This document shows, in pieces, positions 1 to 7,698 of a DNA stretch of 34,708 nt (position 1 is its first letter; every line of letters begins with the position of its first letter). Under the pieces are notes generated by a model. That model worked only from the letters and a program-made list of their open reading frames with translations, was not told the origin of the DNA and did not search any database. Both the position numbers and the translations under genes were made by a program. Origin of the DNA: Methanothrix sp. (lineage in GTDB: Archaea; Halobacteriota; Methanosarcinia; Methanotrichales; Methanotrichaceae); assembly GCA_025361645.1 (NCBI GenBank), contig JANYKI010000029.1:1-34708 (forward strand), given 5' to 3'.

Positions 1-121
1 AACGACCGGACTTCCCGGAAAACCGACTGGAAAACGGCTAAATAGTTTGAGAGGTATAATCGCAAACAAATATTTAGAATTTGTAAGGGAGATAAAACAG
101 ATTAGCAATGAGGTGGATTGG

Positions 122-883
122 ATGAAATTTAAGAAATTGGAGAATAGATCGGTGTCTCTTGGAAAGATGCTGCTTTTTTGCTGCATCACGCTTGGCCTGA
201 TGACTGTGTTTTCTGCGGCAGCTGCACAGGAAAAAGACGTTTGCACGGGAGCGGAGATGGGCAGCTATGCCAAACTTGTCTTCTGTCTTCCCCCAGAGGT
301 AGTTGTGGAGCCAGAAACCATGGCAGAAGCAAATTATACCGGCGGAAGAGAGGTTGCGGCATCAATGCTGCTGGACGGAAACAGGGTCGAACTGCATCTT
401 CTCTACCCCTGCCAGGCGCCTTATGAAGAGCTGGAACCCGCAAAGCTGAAGCCTTATCTGGAAGCTTTTGATCCTATTCTGGCCCAGACCGTGTATAACG
501 AATCGGAGATCGGACCGGTTCTCCTGGGGCAGATAGGAAATCGGAACCTCATCGCTTACCAGCCGAACAATCTGACCGTTGCCCTGGTACTGACGGATAT
601 AAACATGAGCGCGAATATGATGGCGACCTTCCTGGGCAATTTGAGCATAGCTGTAAATGAGGGCATTGCACCCCCCAGCAATTGTCCGGATACCACGGAT
701 ACAGTCGCTCCTGCCGTGGCCGCGATCCAGAATGATACAACTCCCAGCCTGGTTACAGATAATGAGGTAACTCCGGCCAAGACAGGAAAGGAGGATATTG
801 CCACCGGCAGAGAGAAGATGGCCTTGGATAGGGAGGCTGCCCTGGCAAAAATGAAGGCGGCAAGGGAGAATATGAGAAGATAA
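122..883 (+). CDS. secreted hypothetical protein with charged C-terminal tail
   Basis: I do not recognise this family. The ATG at 122 is chosen because a GAGGTGG Shine-Dalgarno-like site lies about 6 bases upstream; the frame stays open back to a TTG at 47, but that extension has no such support. The 253-residue product begins with a basic stretch and a hydrophobic segment ending in AAAA (about residues 12-37), a typical signal peptide. The mature part carries three Cys residues and several NxT/NxS sites. The last 35 residues are rich in Lys, Glu, Ala and Arg and could form a helix or coiled coil. The gene stands alone ahead of another secreted protein. Export is inferred from the signal sequence; the function is unknown. 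Confidence 0.7.
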   Translation: MKFKKLENRSVSLGKMLLFCCITLGLMTVFSAAAAQEKDVCTGAEMGSYAKLVFCLPPEVVVEPETMAEANYTGGREVAASMLLDGNRVELHLLYPCQAPYEELEPAKLKPYLEAFDPILAQTVYNESEIGPVLLGQIGNRNLIAYQPNNLTVALVLTDINMSANMMATFLGNLSIAVNEGIAPPSNCPDTTDTVAPAVAAIQNDTTPSLVTDNEVTPAKTGKEDIATGREKMALDREAALAKMKAARENMRR

Positions 884-1039
884 TTCCATCTGGGCCATCC
901 TGACCGGTGGCTTTTATCATAACCTAATTTTTTAAACAAGACAAAGCTAACCTTTTTCCGTGTATTTTTCTTGAAAAGAGGCGAAGGTTCATATGCAAGC
1001 ATCTCAATTTGCTCATGAAATATCGCAGGGGGATTTAAC

Positions 1040-2302
1040 ATAAAATTAATCGCGATTTATCTGATTGCATGCTTTTTGTTGCTGGCTCCGGGGGCAGCAG
1101 TGGATAACAAATCCGAATCAATTGATGATCTTCTGGCAATGAATTTAAGCAACCAAACGACACAAAATCACACTGCATTAAATTACATGACCATTAACTC
1201 GTCAGACTTTAATTCTTCAGAATTCGCATTTAAAGATCTTAACTTTTCAGACAACTATTATGATTATTCCCAGATCCAAAGTGAGCCGGAAGTTATCAGC
1301 CTGGCATTTCCCGCAACAGATCTCAACGGGGACAATGCCACAGACCTTCTGGTCATGAACCTCAGCAGTGATGCCGACACGGGAGCCTTTAATTCAGAAA
1401 TATCGGCTTTCAGCGGCGGCGACGGCAGCACTTTATGGCAAAAGGATTATCCCGGCTCCCTGGTCTTTGCCACAACGGCGGGAGACCTCAATGGCGATGG
1501 CCAAACGGATATCATGATAAATGAAATTCTGTCTGCCGCGAGCTTCATTCCTTACAGCAGCGTTTCCGTCCTTGACGGCAGCAACGGCACTGTAATTTGG
1601 AGCCGGCCCCAGTTGCTGGCCATGACCTTTGCCTATCCCGTCCAAGATACCAGCAAAGACAACGCCACAGAGTTTCTGGTGCACGTATTCGGCTTGGACA
1701 GCATGAACAATAGTATATTCACCAGCATTTCCCGGGTAAGCGGTTCCAATGGCACAAATCTGGATGAGAGAATCTTTTCCGGTGCTCTGGCAATCGAATA
1801 TCCGGCCGGCAACCTCACAAACGACCTTGTGCAAGACAGCATTGCCGCAATTTATAAATTGAACGGATCGATGACGAGCGAGGGCGTTGGTGAAGAGTCT
1901 CTTCTGAACATCACGGCCACCATATTTGAGGCCAGAGACGGCCAAGAGCACAAAATGCTCTGGAACCACAGTTTTGCCGGCCCGGCCCTGGCCGTACCAG
2001 TAATAGATCTGACCGGCGACGGGCGGGGCGAACTGGTAGTCTATCTCATGAAGTATGCAAAGAACGGTTCAATTAGTAGCGATATCGCCGTTCTTCAGGG
2101 CTCTAATGGAAAGTTGCTCTGGCAGCAATCCTTTTCCTGCCTGGTCTACGTCGTGGCCGGCCCGGACCTGACTGGAGAAGGACAGCGAGACCTGATCGTC
2201 TACAAGCTAGGAGAATCTGAGAGCGCAGAGGTACTGGCCGTAAAGGGTGACGATGGAAGATTGCTGTGGAGCCGGGAAGGGATGATATTCATTCCTCCCT
2301 GA
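1040..2302 (+). CDS. secreted FG-GAP/VCBS-like repeat protein, probable non-standard start codon
   Basis: Repeated units such as DLNGDNATDLLVMN (about residues 95-110 of the product), DLNGDGQTDIM, DLTGDGRGELVVY and DLTGEGQRDLIVY match the calcium-binding blades of FG-GAP/VCBS beta-propellers, which usually act in adhesion or the cell surface. The only standard start is TTG at 1076, which would cut the leader in half. Translating from ATA at 1040 gives a clean signal peptide (KLIAIYLIACFLLLAPGA) preceded by a GGGGGA site 4-5 bases upstream; the frame is closed by TGA at 1016 and contains no ATG, GTG or TTG between 1019 and 1075. I therefore place the start at 1040, accepting that this requires a rare ATA start or a mutated ATG. 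Many Asn-x-Ser/Thr sites fit an exported glycoprotein. Confidence 0.7.
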   Translation: MKLIAIYLIACFLLLAPGAAVDNKSESIDDLLAMNLSNQTTQNHTALNYMTINSSDFNSSEFAFKDLNFSDNYYDYSQIQSEPEVISLAFPATDLNGDNATDLLVMNLSSDADTGAFNSEISAFSGGDGSTLWQKDYPGSLVFATTAGDLNGDGQTDIMINEILSAASFIPYSSVSVLDGSNGTVIWSRPQLLAMTFAYPVQDTSKDNATEFLVHVFGLDSMNNSIFTSISRVSGSNGTNLDERIFSGALAIEYPAGNLTNDLVQDSIAAIYKLNGSMTSEGVGEESLLNITATIFEARDGQEHKMLWNHSFAGPALAVPVIDLTGDGRGELVVYLMKYAKNGSISSDIAVLQGSNGKLLWQQSFSCLVYVVAGPDLTGEGQRDLIVYKLGESESAEVLAVKGDDGRLLWSREGMIFIPP

Positions 2303-2379
2303 TCCCAAAACCTTTTAACCAGGATCTTCATAGTAAGCTGGTTATCAAAAAGCTCAAACATTGACAGGAGGTGTATTTG

Positions 2380-2685
2380 ATGCCATTCGAGAGCATAAGC
2401 GAGCTGCCCAAAAGCGTGCGAAATTTGCCCAGCCGCGCCAAGGCCCTTTACATGAAGGCTTATAACGGCTGTTGGGAGGATTTGGAGAGTACTGAGGACG
2501 CAGATCGCGAGAAGGCATCTCACGAAACTGCCTGGTCGGCCGTGAAAGAGCAGTACGAAAAGGACGACGAGACGGGTGAGTGGGTAAAAAGCGAAGAGGT
2601 CGCAGGAAGACGCTCGCGCCATGTCATAAGGCACCGCAAGAGCAGGTCCAGTGGGACTGCCTCGCAGGCAAAGGCAAACGCATGA
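2380..2685 (+). CDS. ChaB family protein
   Basis: The N-terminal 65 residues match the ChaB domain: MPFESISELPKSVRNLP, then a helix ending in Y-x-x-AYNGCWE, then HETAWSAVKEQYEKD. ChaB was named as a regulator of the ChaA cation antiporter in enterobacteria, but its biochemical role is not established. The ATG at 2380 follows a perfect AGGAGGTG site (2367-2374), so the in-frame GTG at 2371, which lies inside that site, is rejected. The 101-residue product ends in a basic tail (RRSRHVIRHRKSRS) beyond the usual ChaB length, which may bind nucleic acid; that is only a guess from composition. It is a single-gene unit followed by an inverted repeat. Confidence 0.8.
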   Translation: MPFESISELPKSVRNLPSRAKALYMKAYNGCWEDLESTEDADREKASHETAWSAVKEQYEKDDETGEWVKSEEVAGRRSRHVIRHRKSRSSGTASQAKANA

Positions 2686-2700
2686 TGTCTTCAGAGCAAT

Positions 2701-2753
2701 GCTGATGAGGAATTGAGTCGCGAACGAAACTTAAAAATTGGCTCCTCATCAGC
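2701..2753 (+). repeat. 11-bp inverted repeat downstream of the ChaB gene
   Basis: GCTGATGAGGA at 2701-2711 is exactly complementary to TCCTCATCAGC at 2743-2753, leaving a 31-base loop. It lies 16 bases after the ChaB stop codon and may stabilise or end that transcript. There is no T-tract directly behind it, so a classical terminator is not proven. Confidence 0.45.
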
Positions 2754-2868
2754 AAGTCTCGTGACGTATATTCTCTTGTCTATTCGATTCTTCAATTCTT
2801 GCTGCGATTTTTCTCGTGATTTGGTTCTGCAAATAATCTGATTCTTTTGCCGGTGGGGTGACCACACC

Positions 2869-2885
2869 ATAAATTAGTTATAAAA
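2869..2885 (+). promoter_or_regulatory. TATA-like promoter of the flavodoxin-sulfite reductase operon
   Basis: The AT-rich stretch ATAAATTAGTTATAAAA lies 31-47 bases before the flavodoxin start, at a distance suited to an archaeal TATA box with a short leader that keeps the GGAGGA site at 2904-2909. Confidence 0.45.
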
Positions 2886-2915
2886 TGCGAGTCTGATTGA
2901 TATGGAGGATTTCGT

Positions 2916-3350
2916 ATGCCTAAGATGGCGATAATTTATGCCAGTGGTATGGGAAGGACCAAGACGATGGCAGAGGCCATTGCTAACGGTGCATTAACCA
3001 TTCCAGGCATCGAGGTGGTAATTAAAGACGCCTATGATGCCTCGCCCGATGATGTATTAAATGCCGCAGCCATAGCTTTGGGCGGCTCAACTTACAACTA
3101 CAAGCTTATTAAGTCCATGGACCCTTACCTGAAGGAGCTTGCCAAGCTTGATTTAAAGGGAAGAGTAGGGGTGGCCTTCGGTTCGCATGGATGGAGCGGA
3201 GAAGGCGTTCCTACCATCATTGCTCGAATGAAGTCCTTCGGCATGCTGGTGATTGAGCCAGGGACCACATCCATTCAGGTTCCAAGCAAAGAGGACATTG
3301 AGAAATGCTTCTTGCTGGGAAGAACCGTGGCTATGGGACTGGTGAACTAA
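2916..3350 (+). CDS. flavodoxin domain protein
   Basis: The 144-residue product is a single flavodoxin fold. The FMN phosphate loop is seen as IIYASGMGRTKTMAEAI (residues 6-22), followed by the middle motif IALGGSTYNYKLIKSMDPYL and the third loop VAFGSHGWSGEGV (about residues 87-99). It resembles the C-terminal flavodoxin part of FprA-type proteins but lacks the metallo-beta-lactamase half. The ATG has a GGAGGA site 6 bases upstream. The stop codon is four bases before the start of the siroheme sulfite reductase gene, so the two are very probably co-translated; the likely role is electron delivery to that reductase, which is an inference from the gene pair. Confidence 0.85.
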   Translation: MPKMAIIYASGMGRTKTMAEAIANGALTIPGIEVVIKDAYDASPDDVLNAAAIALGGSTYNYKLIKSMDPYLKELAKLDLKGRVGVAFGSHGWSGEGVPTIIARMKSFGMLVIEPGTTSIQVPSKEDIEKCFLLGRTVAMGLVN

Positions 3351-3354
3351 AACC

Positions 3355-4014
3355 ATGTCCAAAGATATTCTGGAAAAGGGCGCAATTGTGCAGAGGGACA
3401 AAGAGACCTATGCCATAGCACCACATATCCCAGGCGGCATAATAGATCCGGCTGGTCTACGCAGGATCGCCGATGTGGCTCTGAAATACAATGCCAAAGT
3501 TCTCAAGATCACCTCGGCACAGAGAATCGCCATCGTTGGAATTGATCCCAAGGACATCGATGATGCCTGGAAGGATCTGGGAATGAAGGCAGGGGCAGCC
3601 ATTGGTCTATGCGTTCGAAGCATCAAGATATGCCCCGGAACCACCTTCTGCAAGCGCGGCCAGCAGGATTCCGTGGGCGTAGGCTTGAAGCTGGATGAGC
3701 TATATCATGGCATGCTTCTTCCCTGGAAATTTAAAATTGGTGTATCCGGATGCGCAAACTCCTGTGCCGAGCCGGCCGTAAAAGATATCGGCTTGATAGG
3801 TTTGTCCAAGGGATGGAGGCTTCTGGTAGGGGGAAGCAGCGGAGTCAAGCCTCGACTGGGAGTGATACTGGCCGATAATCTTTCCGATGAAGAGGTCTTT
3901 TCGCTCATCAATAAGATAATCAACTACTACAAGGACCACGCCAAAAAGCAGCGTCTGGGCGAGTTCATAGAAGAGATCGGCTTCGAGAAATTCAAGCTGG
4001 ACCTCCTCTCATAA
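3355..4014 (+). CDS. small siroheme/4Fe-4S sulfite (nitrite) reductase-like protein
   Basis: At 219 residues this is about the size of the low-molecular-weight assimilatory-type sulfite reductase described from Methanosarcina barkeri, and of the small dissimilatory-sulfite-reductase-like proteins of methanogens. The siroheme-4Fe-4S ligand pattern is complete: C93-x5-C99 (ICPGTTFCKRG) and C133-x3-C137 (GVSGCANSCAEP). The N-terminal region (residues 8-75) is the ferredoxin-like half-repeat, with IPGGIIDPAGLRRIADVA. Expected reaction: six-electron reduction of sulfite (or nitrite). No extra ferredoxin domain is present, so electrons must come from a partner; the flavodoxin gene directly upstream is the obvious candidate. 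The physiological substrate is not readable from sequence. Confidence 0.85.
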   Translation: MSKDILEKGAIVQRDKETYAIAPHIPGGIIDPAGLRRIADVALKYNAKVLKITSAQRIAIVGIDPKDIDDAWKDLGMKAGAAIGLCVRSIKICPGTTFCKRGQQDSVGVGLKLDELYHGMLLPWKFKIGVSGCANSCAEPAVKDIGLIGLSKGWRLLVGGSSGVKPRLGVILADNLSDEEVFSLINKIINYYKDHAKKQRLGEFIEEIGFEKFKLDLLS

Positions 4015-4035
4015 AATTAAATGGGATGGTAGGTG

Positions 4036-4060
4036 ATTTTTCCCCCCTTCCCCCTTTTAT
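4036..4060 (+). terminator. pyrimidine-tract terminator
   Basis: A run of T and C (ATTTTTCCCCCC, then TTCCCCCTTTTA) begins 21 bases after the sulfite reductase stop codon. Archaeal transcription often ends at such T-rich tracts without a hairpin. The convergent gene ends at 4082, so the tract sits between two converging units. Confidence 0.4.
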
Positions 4061-4081
4061 TGGTTATCGTTCCCACGATTA

Positions 4082-4450
4082 CTACATGCCATATCCCTGT
4101 GCATAAGTTGGCCGATAGTAATAGGGGTAATTATTCGGGTACATATTAGGCATTGGGCTGTATCCCCAGTCGCTGTAAAGGAAGTTGTAGGCCTCTGTCA
4201 TCCACATGGCCTGCTCGTAGTATTCTCGTCCCGGACAGGTGCCGTTGTAAAAGGAGCGAAGCTCACAGAAGCTGCCGTCCGGAAAATTGCAGTATCCGTC
4301 TTTAGGACATCCGCCATGATTCACGCAATAGGCTTCTATTGCATTTCTCGCCTCGCAGGGGCCGGACCCGTAAAATCCTAGGGCGTAGACCGGTGCGGCC
4401 AGTATCAATGCAAAGAGGCCAGATAGCATCCATAATTTTCTTGTTTTCAC
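4082..4450 (-). CDS. small secreted Cys-rich protein, DUF333-like
   Basis: The 122-residue product has a signal peptide (MKTRKLWMLSGLFALILAAP, cleavage expected near residue 24). Residues 40-72 carry the pattern YCVNHGG...CNFPDGSFCEL..FYNGTC, which resembles the DUF333 domain of small exported proteins (YC...GG...C.FPDGS.C..w.fy.G.C). The last 40 residues are rich in Tyr, Asn, Pro and Met, a low-complexity tail. The start is GTG (4448-4450 complement), with a GGGGGAT site upstream. Six Cys in the mature part suggest disulfides outside the cell. Function unknown. Confidence 0.65.
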   Translation of the reverse strand: MKTRKLWMLSGLFALILAAPVYALGFYGSGPCEARNAIEAYCVNHGGCPKDGYCNFPDGSFCELRSFYNGTCPGREYYEQAMWMTEAYNFLYSDWGYSPMPNMYPNNYPYYYRPTYAQGYGM

Positions 4451-4508
4451 AAATATCCCCCAAAATAATCATTAACTTCTTATCCTTCAACCTATGAAAG
4501 ATTATTGG

Positions 4509-5711
4509 GTCAACTACCCCACCCTAAAGGATGGGGCTTGTGACTGCACAAAAAATCGCGTCACAATAGGCTGGCTGACAACAGCCCTAAAAGCTATGTT
4601 CATAGCAGCGATGTAGTCCGCCGCACCAGCGAAACCGCAAGACTCACATCTAAATTCGTCTCTGGTAGGTCTATTCTCCTTCGATATATGTCTGCATGAA
4701 GGGCAAGTCCTAGAAGTGTTTTGGGGATCTACAAAGACCACAGGGACACCTGCAATCTTGGCTTTGTAGTCCACAAACATTCTAAGCAACCCAAAATTCC
4801 AAGTATGCAAGTTGCGACGCTGTGCCTTCCTAACCGTAACTCTGTCTCTAATGCCCTGGAGATCTTCAAGAGCAATAGACCTGAGAGTGCCTTTGGCTTT
4901 CGTAACAAGCTTCTTGGAAACGCAATGGTTAACGTCTTTGGAGAATCGAGCCATCCTACCCGAGAGCTTCTTAAGATGACGTTTAGCGGATTTAGTGCCT
5001 TTGGATTGGAGTCTGGATTTGAGGGAATCAAGTTGCTCTCTGGTATTGGTGATCTGCTCACCAGAATGGACTTCTCCATCGCTATCTACAGCCAGGTTCT
5101 TGATACCAAGATCGACACCAAGAACCCCTTTAGGATCATAAGGAGACTCTTCGGAGGCTCCGACCACAACGCACAGGTAAAAGATCCTTTTAACAAGGAT
5201 CAAGTCTGCCTGTCCTCTGATCCGATCCATTCTAGCTCTCTGATAGTCTCCAAACTTGGTAGGGACAATTTGTCTGCCGTGCAGAGTTGCCATAGATACT
5301 TTATCAAGCCCCTTCCAAGAAAGAACTCTCTGATCGTAGACCAAAGCACCATCGAGCCTAAACTCTGGTTTAATGGACTAATCTCGCTTGTAGGCTTCGC
5401 AGACCTTACGAATAGCAAGAATAGTGAGTTGTGCAGAGAGGCCGAATTTCTCCCTGATAGGATAATACACCGTCTTTTGGACTTCTATCTTGTTGGCACT
5501 ATGGATAGCAAAGACCGTTTCAGCTATCTCATTACAAGCTTCGTTAAACCTCTTCATTGTTTCAGATAGCATCTTGTATTGCTCTTGGGAGGGATAAGCT
5601 TAACCAACAATGTCTGAAGCATAGTATTGTATGTATCATTCAATAGTTAATATACTTATCGCACGGGACCGCCTAATTCCTCTCCACCCTGAAGAGATGG
5701 GGACTCCTTGG
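4509..5711 (-). mobile_element. IS605/IS1341-type TnpB-only element, decayed copy
   Basis: The element holds one tnpB-like gene and no tnpA. Ends were placed by comparison with the second copy at 12196-13404. Both begin with CCAAGGAG (here the complement of 5704-5711) followed by a hairpin and the shared sequence GAGGAATT; both end with a hairpin that overlaps the tnpB stop and then TAGTTGAC (complement of 4509-4516). The right-end hairpin here is CCCCATCC-TTTA-GGGTGGGG (complement of 4518-4537). Subterminal hairpins rather than inverted terminal repeats are typical of the IS200/IS605 superfamily. The two copies share layout but have diverged in sequence, so they are not recent duplicates of each other. 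Confidence 0.75.
4514..5622 (-). pseudogene. tnpB: tnpB pseudogene (RNA-guided nuclease family), frameshift plus amber stop
   Basis: Aligned by eye with the intact copy at 12287-13399, this gene starts at ATG 5622 as MLQTLLVKLIP, shifts frame near 5585-5598, continues as QEQYKMLSETMKRFNEACN, and reaches a TAG at 5378-5380 exactly where the intact copy has Lys (AYKRD-K-SIKP). After the stop the frame runs unbroken to 4514. The downstream part still has the RuvC-like Asp (GVDLGIKN), Glu (ALEDLQGI), the zinc ribbon CPSCRH...CESCGF and the last Asp (ADYIAAMN). Two separate lesions make a pseudogene the simplest reading. Pyrrolysine read-through is unlikely because many genes in this window use TAG as their normal stop. 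A shortened product from an internal start is conceivable. Confidence 0.8.
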
Positions 5712-5734
5712 GCAACGAGTTGAATGGCGCGAAG

Positions 5735-5770
5735 GAAAAACGAAAAGAGGGACCCTGGAGAACCAGGGTC
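5735..5770 (-). terminator. hairpin terminator of the secreted SdrD-like gene
   Basis: GACCCTGG at 5751-5758 and CCAGGGTC at 5763-5770 form a perfect 8-bp stem with a 4-base loop. Read on the minus strand it is followed by CCTCTTTTCGTTTTT, and it lies about 30 bases after the stop codon of the gene at 5801-6646. Confidence 0.6.
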
Positions 5771-5800
5771 ATGATTCATTAGATTGCTTTTTTGCCGATC

Positions 5801-6646
5801 CTACACAGTGGCATTGATCGTTTCAGTAGCGTTGATGAGTGTAGTGCCATTGGCTGGAGTTGTTAAGTTCTCTGCAACCACGGGCACGACTACCTCTGGT
5901 ACAGCTACAACTGGCAGGAGCTGATTGACGAATACCAGATCTGTCACGCTGGCATTGGTGATGTTCAATACAGACTTGCCCTCTGCCGGGGAGATTACGC
6001 TCCAGCCCTGCATGAGGACCTCGGAGACGGTGTACTCGCCAGCAGCCAGGTCTGGGAAGGCAAACTTGCCGTCCGCGGCTGTGGGAACGCTATTGATAAC
6101 AACTCCACCCGTTGTCAGGTTTATGGTCCAGCCGGCCAAGCCGGTTTGATTATTATCCACGATCATCCCTTCGATAGTGAATTTGGTCTCATTCACCTGC
6201 GTAGCTACGGGTTCAACCACGGGTGTGGCTACCGTCTCATTCACCGGCGTAGCTATGGGTTCAACCACTGATGTGGCTACAGGCTCAACCACTGGCGCAG
6301 CCACTTTCACCTTATTGATGCTGCCCAGCTTTAAGACCGGCTTCATGCCCTGTGAACCAGCATTCACCAGCTTAACTGAGTAGGGTGTGGCAGCTCCCGA
6401 CTGGAACGAGTAGGGCATCCTGGTACTCTGAACGGCGGCGGACTTGAAAGAATACTTGTTTGCCATCATATCCGGAGTCAGGTTATGGGCGGGAACATTT
6501 AATGTTTTGAAGCTGTGTTCGACTTGATTTCCCGATTTTGCAGTGTAAGACTGATTTCCTGCAGCTTGATTAGTGTACCCCAAAGCAGGCATTAAAACGA
6601 TGGCTGCGATCATGAGGGCCACAGTGATAGCCAAAATTTTCCTCAT
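5801..6646 (-). CDS. secreted surface protein with Pro/Val/Glu/Thr repeat linker and SdrD/Cna-B-like domain
   Basis: The 281-residue product has a signal peptide (residues 1-23, ending LMPALGY). Residues 118-154 are a degenerate repeat of units such as VVEPVAT and PVNETVAT, a flexible extracellular linker. Residues 155-243 read FTIEGMIVDNNQTGLAGWTI, then DGKFAFPDLAAGEYTVSE, and end LVFVNQ: the pattern of SdrD B/Cna-B-like beta-sandwich domains. The last 35 residues are rich in Val, Thr, Asn and Ala with no membrane anchor. The ATG has a strong AGGAGGT site about 7 bases upstream, so expression may be high. The expected role is in the cell envelope or sheath; that is inference from architecture. 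Confidence 0.7.
   Translation of the reverse strand: MRKILAITVALMIAAIVLMPALGYTNQAAGNQSYTAKSGNQVEHSFKTLNVPAHNLTPDMMANKYSFKSAAVQSTRMPYSFQSGAATPYSVKLVNAGSQGMKPVLKLGSINKVKVAAPVVEPVATSVVEPIATPVNETVATPVVEPVATQVNETKFTIEGMIVDNNQTGLAGWTINLTTGGVVINSVPTAADGKFAFPDLAAGEYTVSEVLMQGWSVISPAEGKSVLNITNASVTDLVFVNQLLPVVAVPEVVVPVVAENLTTPANGTTLINATETINATV
6185..6295 (-). repeat. degenerate tandem repeat encoding VEPVAT/VNETVAT units
   Basis: About five related 21-24-base units encode the linker at residues 118-154 of the secreted protein. Their DNA is similar (GGTTCAACCAC and GGTGTGGCTAC recur on the plus strand), so unit number may vary between strains by slippage or recombination. Confidence 0.55.
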
Positions 6647-6744
6647 ATTGAATACCTCCTATTCCACTAGCGCATAGCATTTATGACTGTAGCTTGAACA
6701 TCCTCCCCTTTGAGAAGAATTATCGTCAAGTCTAGTTATTCTTC

Positions 6745-6752
6745 ATATAAAT
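6745..6752 (-). promoter_or_regulatory. TATA-like box upstream of the SdrD-like gene
   Basis: On the minus strand TCTATTTATATGAAG contains a TATA box about 100 bases before the ATG at 6646. It would give a leader of roughly 75 bases carrying the AGGAGGT site. Placement rests on the motif alone. Confidence 0.35.
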
Positions 6753-6828
6753 AGACTTTCATGGACGAAGACCACAATTAAGGGACCGCATCTCATTTAT
6801 GCCCTCGTCCTCCTCGGCAGGGACGACA

Positions 6829-7698
6829 TTACGGGCTGGCGGCAAAAAAAGACAATAAATGCGACCCATCGCAGTTTGTTCCCGGAACTGTTGCCCATCC
6901 TTCCCGGCAAGAGGAGAAGGTCACGCCCTCTCGCTCTGCACTCTCTTTCCCCCTCTGCATCAGATCGCGCCTGGTCTCTACCGGAAGGTAGCAGCTTCCT
7001 GCAACTTTGCCGCCTCTGGCAAAAAGGCTCTCTAAAGCCGCGCCCTCTTCTGGAAAGGCGGAGATGATCTTATTCATATTTCCCGGCCGGGCCTTATAAG
7101 TGGACGAGGTTATGTGCCCGGCTCCGGCCCGTGAGACGGCAAGTACCAGATCATCGATCTCCTCATCGTTGATGCCGGGGATGATGGGATCAATTCTGGC
7201 CGAGACCGCCACACCCTTTTTTGCCAGCTTTGTCATGGCATCAAGGCGTTTTGCTGGCAGTGGCGCTCCCGGCTCCAGCCGGCGGCAAATTGAGTCCTGC
7301 AGCGTAGTGACGGTTATGGCCACGCAGGCTCTCATGTCAGCCAATAGCTCAGCATCCTGGGCCACCAGATGCGACTTGGTCACCACCTGGACACAAAGAC
7401 CCCGCTCTTTTAAGATCTGCAAACAGCCCCGGCTGAGCTGAAGCACCTTTTCCTGGGGTGGATAGGGATCGGAGCTATTAGACAATGCCACCAGGGTGCC
7501 GGGCTTGACCTTGGCCGCCTCTCTGGCCAGGCGTTTTAAGAGATCGACCTTGGGGCGGCACTCTGCAAAACGGGGGATGTAGGACGAAGCGTAGCAGTAA
7601 AGGCAGCCGTGCGGGCATCCCGTGTAGGGATTCAGACTCAGCTTGGCCGGGCAGGTGCATAGCGGGCTCTTCCAGGGATCAAAGGGTCCGAGGATCAT
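6829..7698 (-). CDS. SPL-like radical SAM protein (SplB/COG1533 family)
   Basis: The radical SAM cluster motif is C28-x3-C32-x2-C35 (YTGCPHGCLYCYASSYIPR begins at residue 25), the form used by the spore photoproduct lyase-related family. The following ALSNSSDPYPPQE, ITVTTLQDSICRRLEPGAP and ARIDPIIPGIND stretches are also typical of that family. Members in archaea are predicted 4Fe-4S/SAM enzymes of unknown substrate; true spore photoproduct lyase activity should not be assumed. The ATG overlaps the TGA that closes the shifted frame of the DNA ligase gene upstream (ATGA), so translational coupling is likely and the gene is the last of the ftsZ operon. Length (289 residues) is normal. Confidence 0.85.
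   Translation of the reverse strand: MILGPFDPWKSPLCTCPAKLSLNPYTGCPHGCLYCYASSYIPRFAECRPKVDLLKRLAREAAKVKPGTLVALSNSSDPYPPQEKVLQLSRGCLQILKERGLCVQVVTKSHLVAQDAELLADMRACVAITVTTLQDSICRRLEPGAPLPAKRLDAMTKLAKKGVAVSARIDPIIPGINDEEIDDLVLAVSRAGAGHITSSTYKARPGNMNKIISAFPEEGAALESLFARGGKVAGSCYLPVETRRDLMQRGKESAEREGVTFSSCREGWATVPGTNCDGSHLLSFFAASP

Noticed and set aside
2701-2753. Possible C/D box small RNA (TGATGA inside the inverted repeat)
   Set aside because: The box C purine is missing and no CTGA box D or guide layout follows; a plain inverted repeat explains it.
5378-5380. In-frame TAG of tnpB read as pyrrolysine
   Set aside because: The same gene has a separate frameshift, and many normal genes here end in TAG (for example at 17493, 23779, 24285 and 26108). 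No pyl genes are in the window.
4721-5569. Long plus-strand open frame of 282 codons
   Set aside because: It is antisense to the tnpB pseudogene, which has recognisable motifs in the other strand.
6177-6383. Repeats at 6185-6295 as a CRISPR array
   Set aside because: Units are adjacent, degenerate and in frame with a secreted protein linker; there are no spacers.
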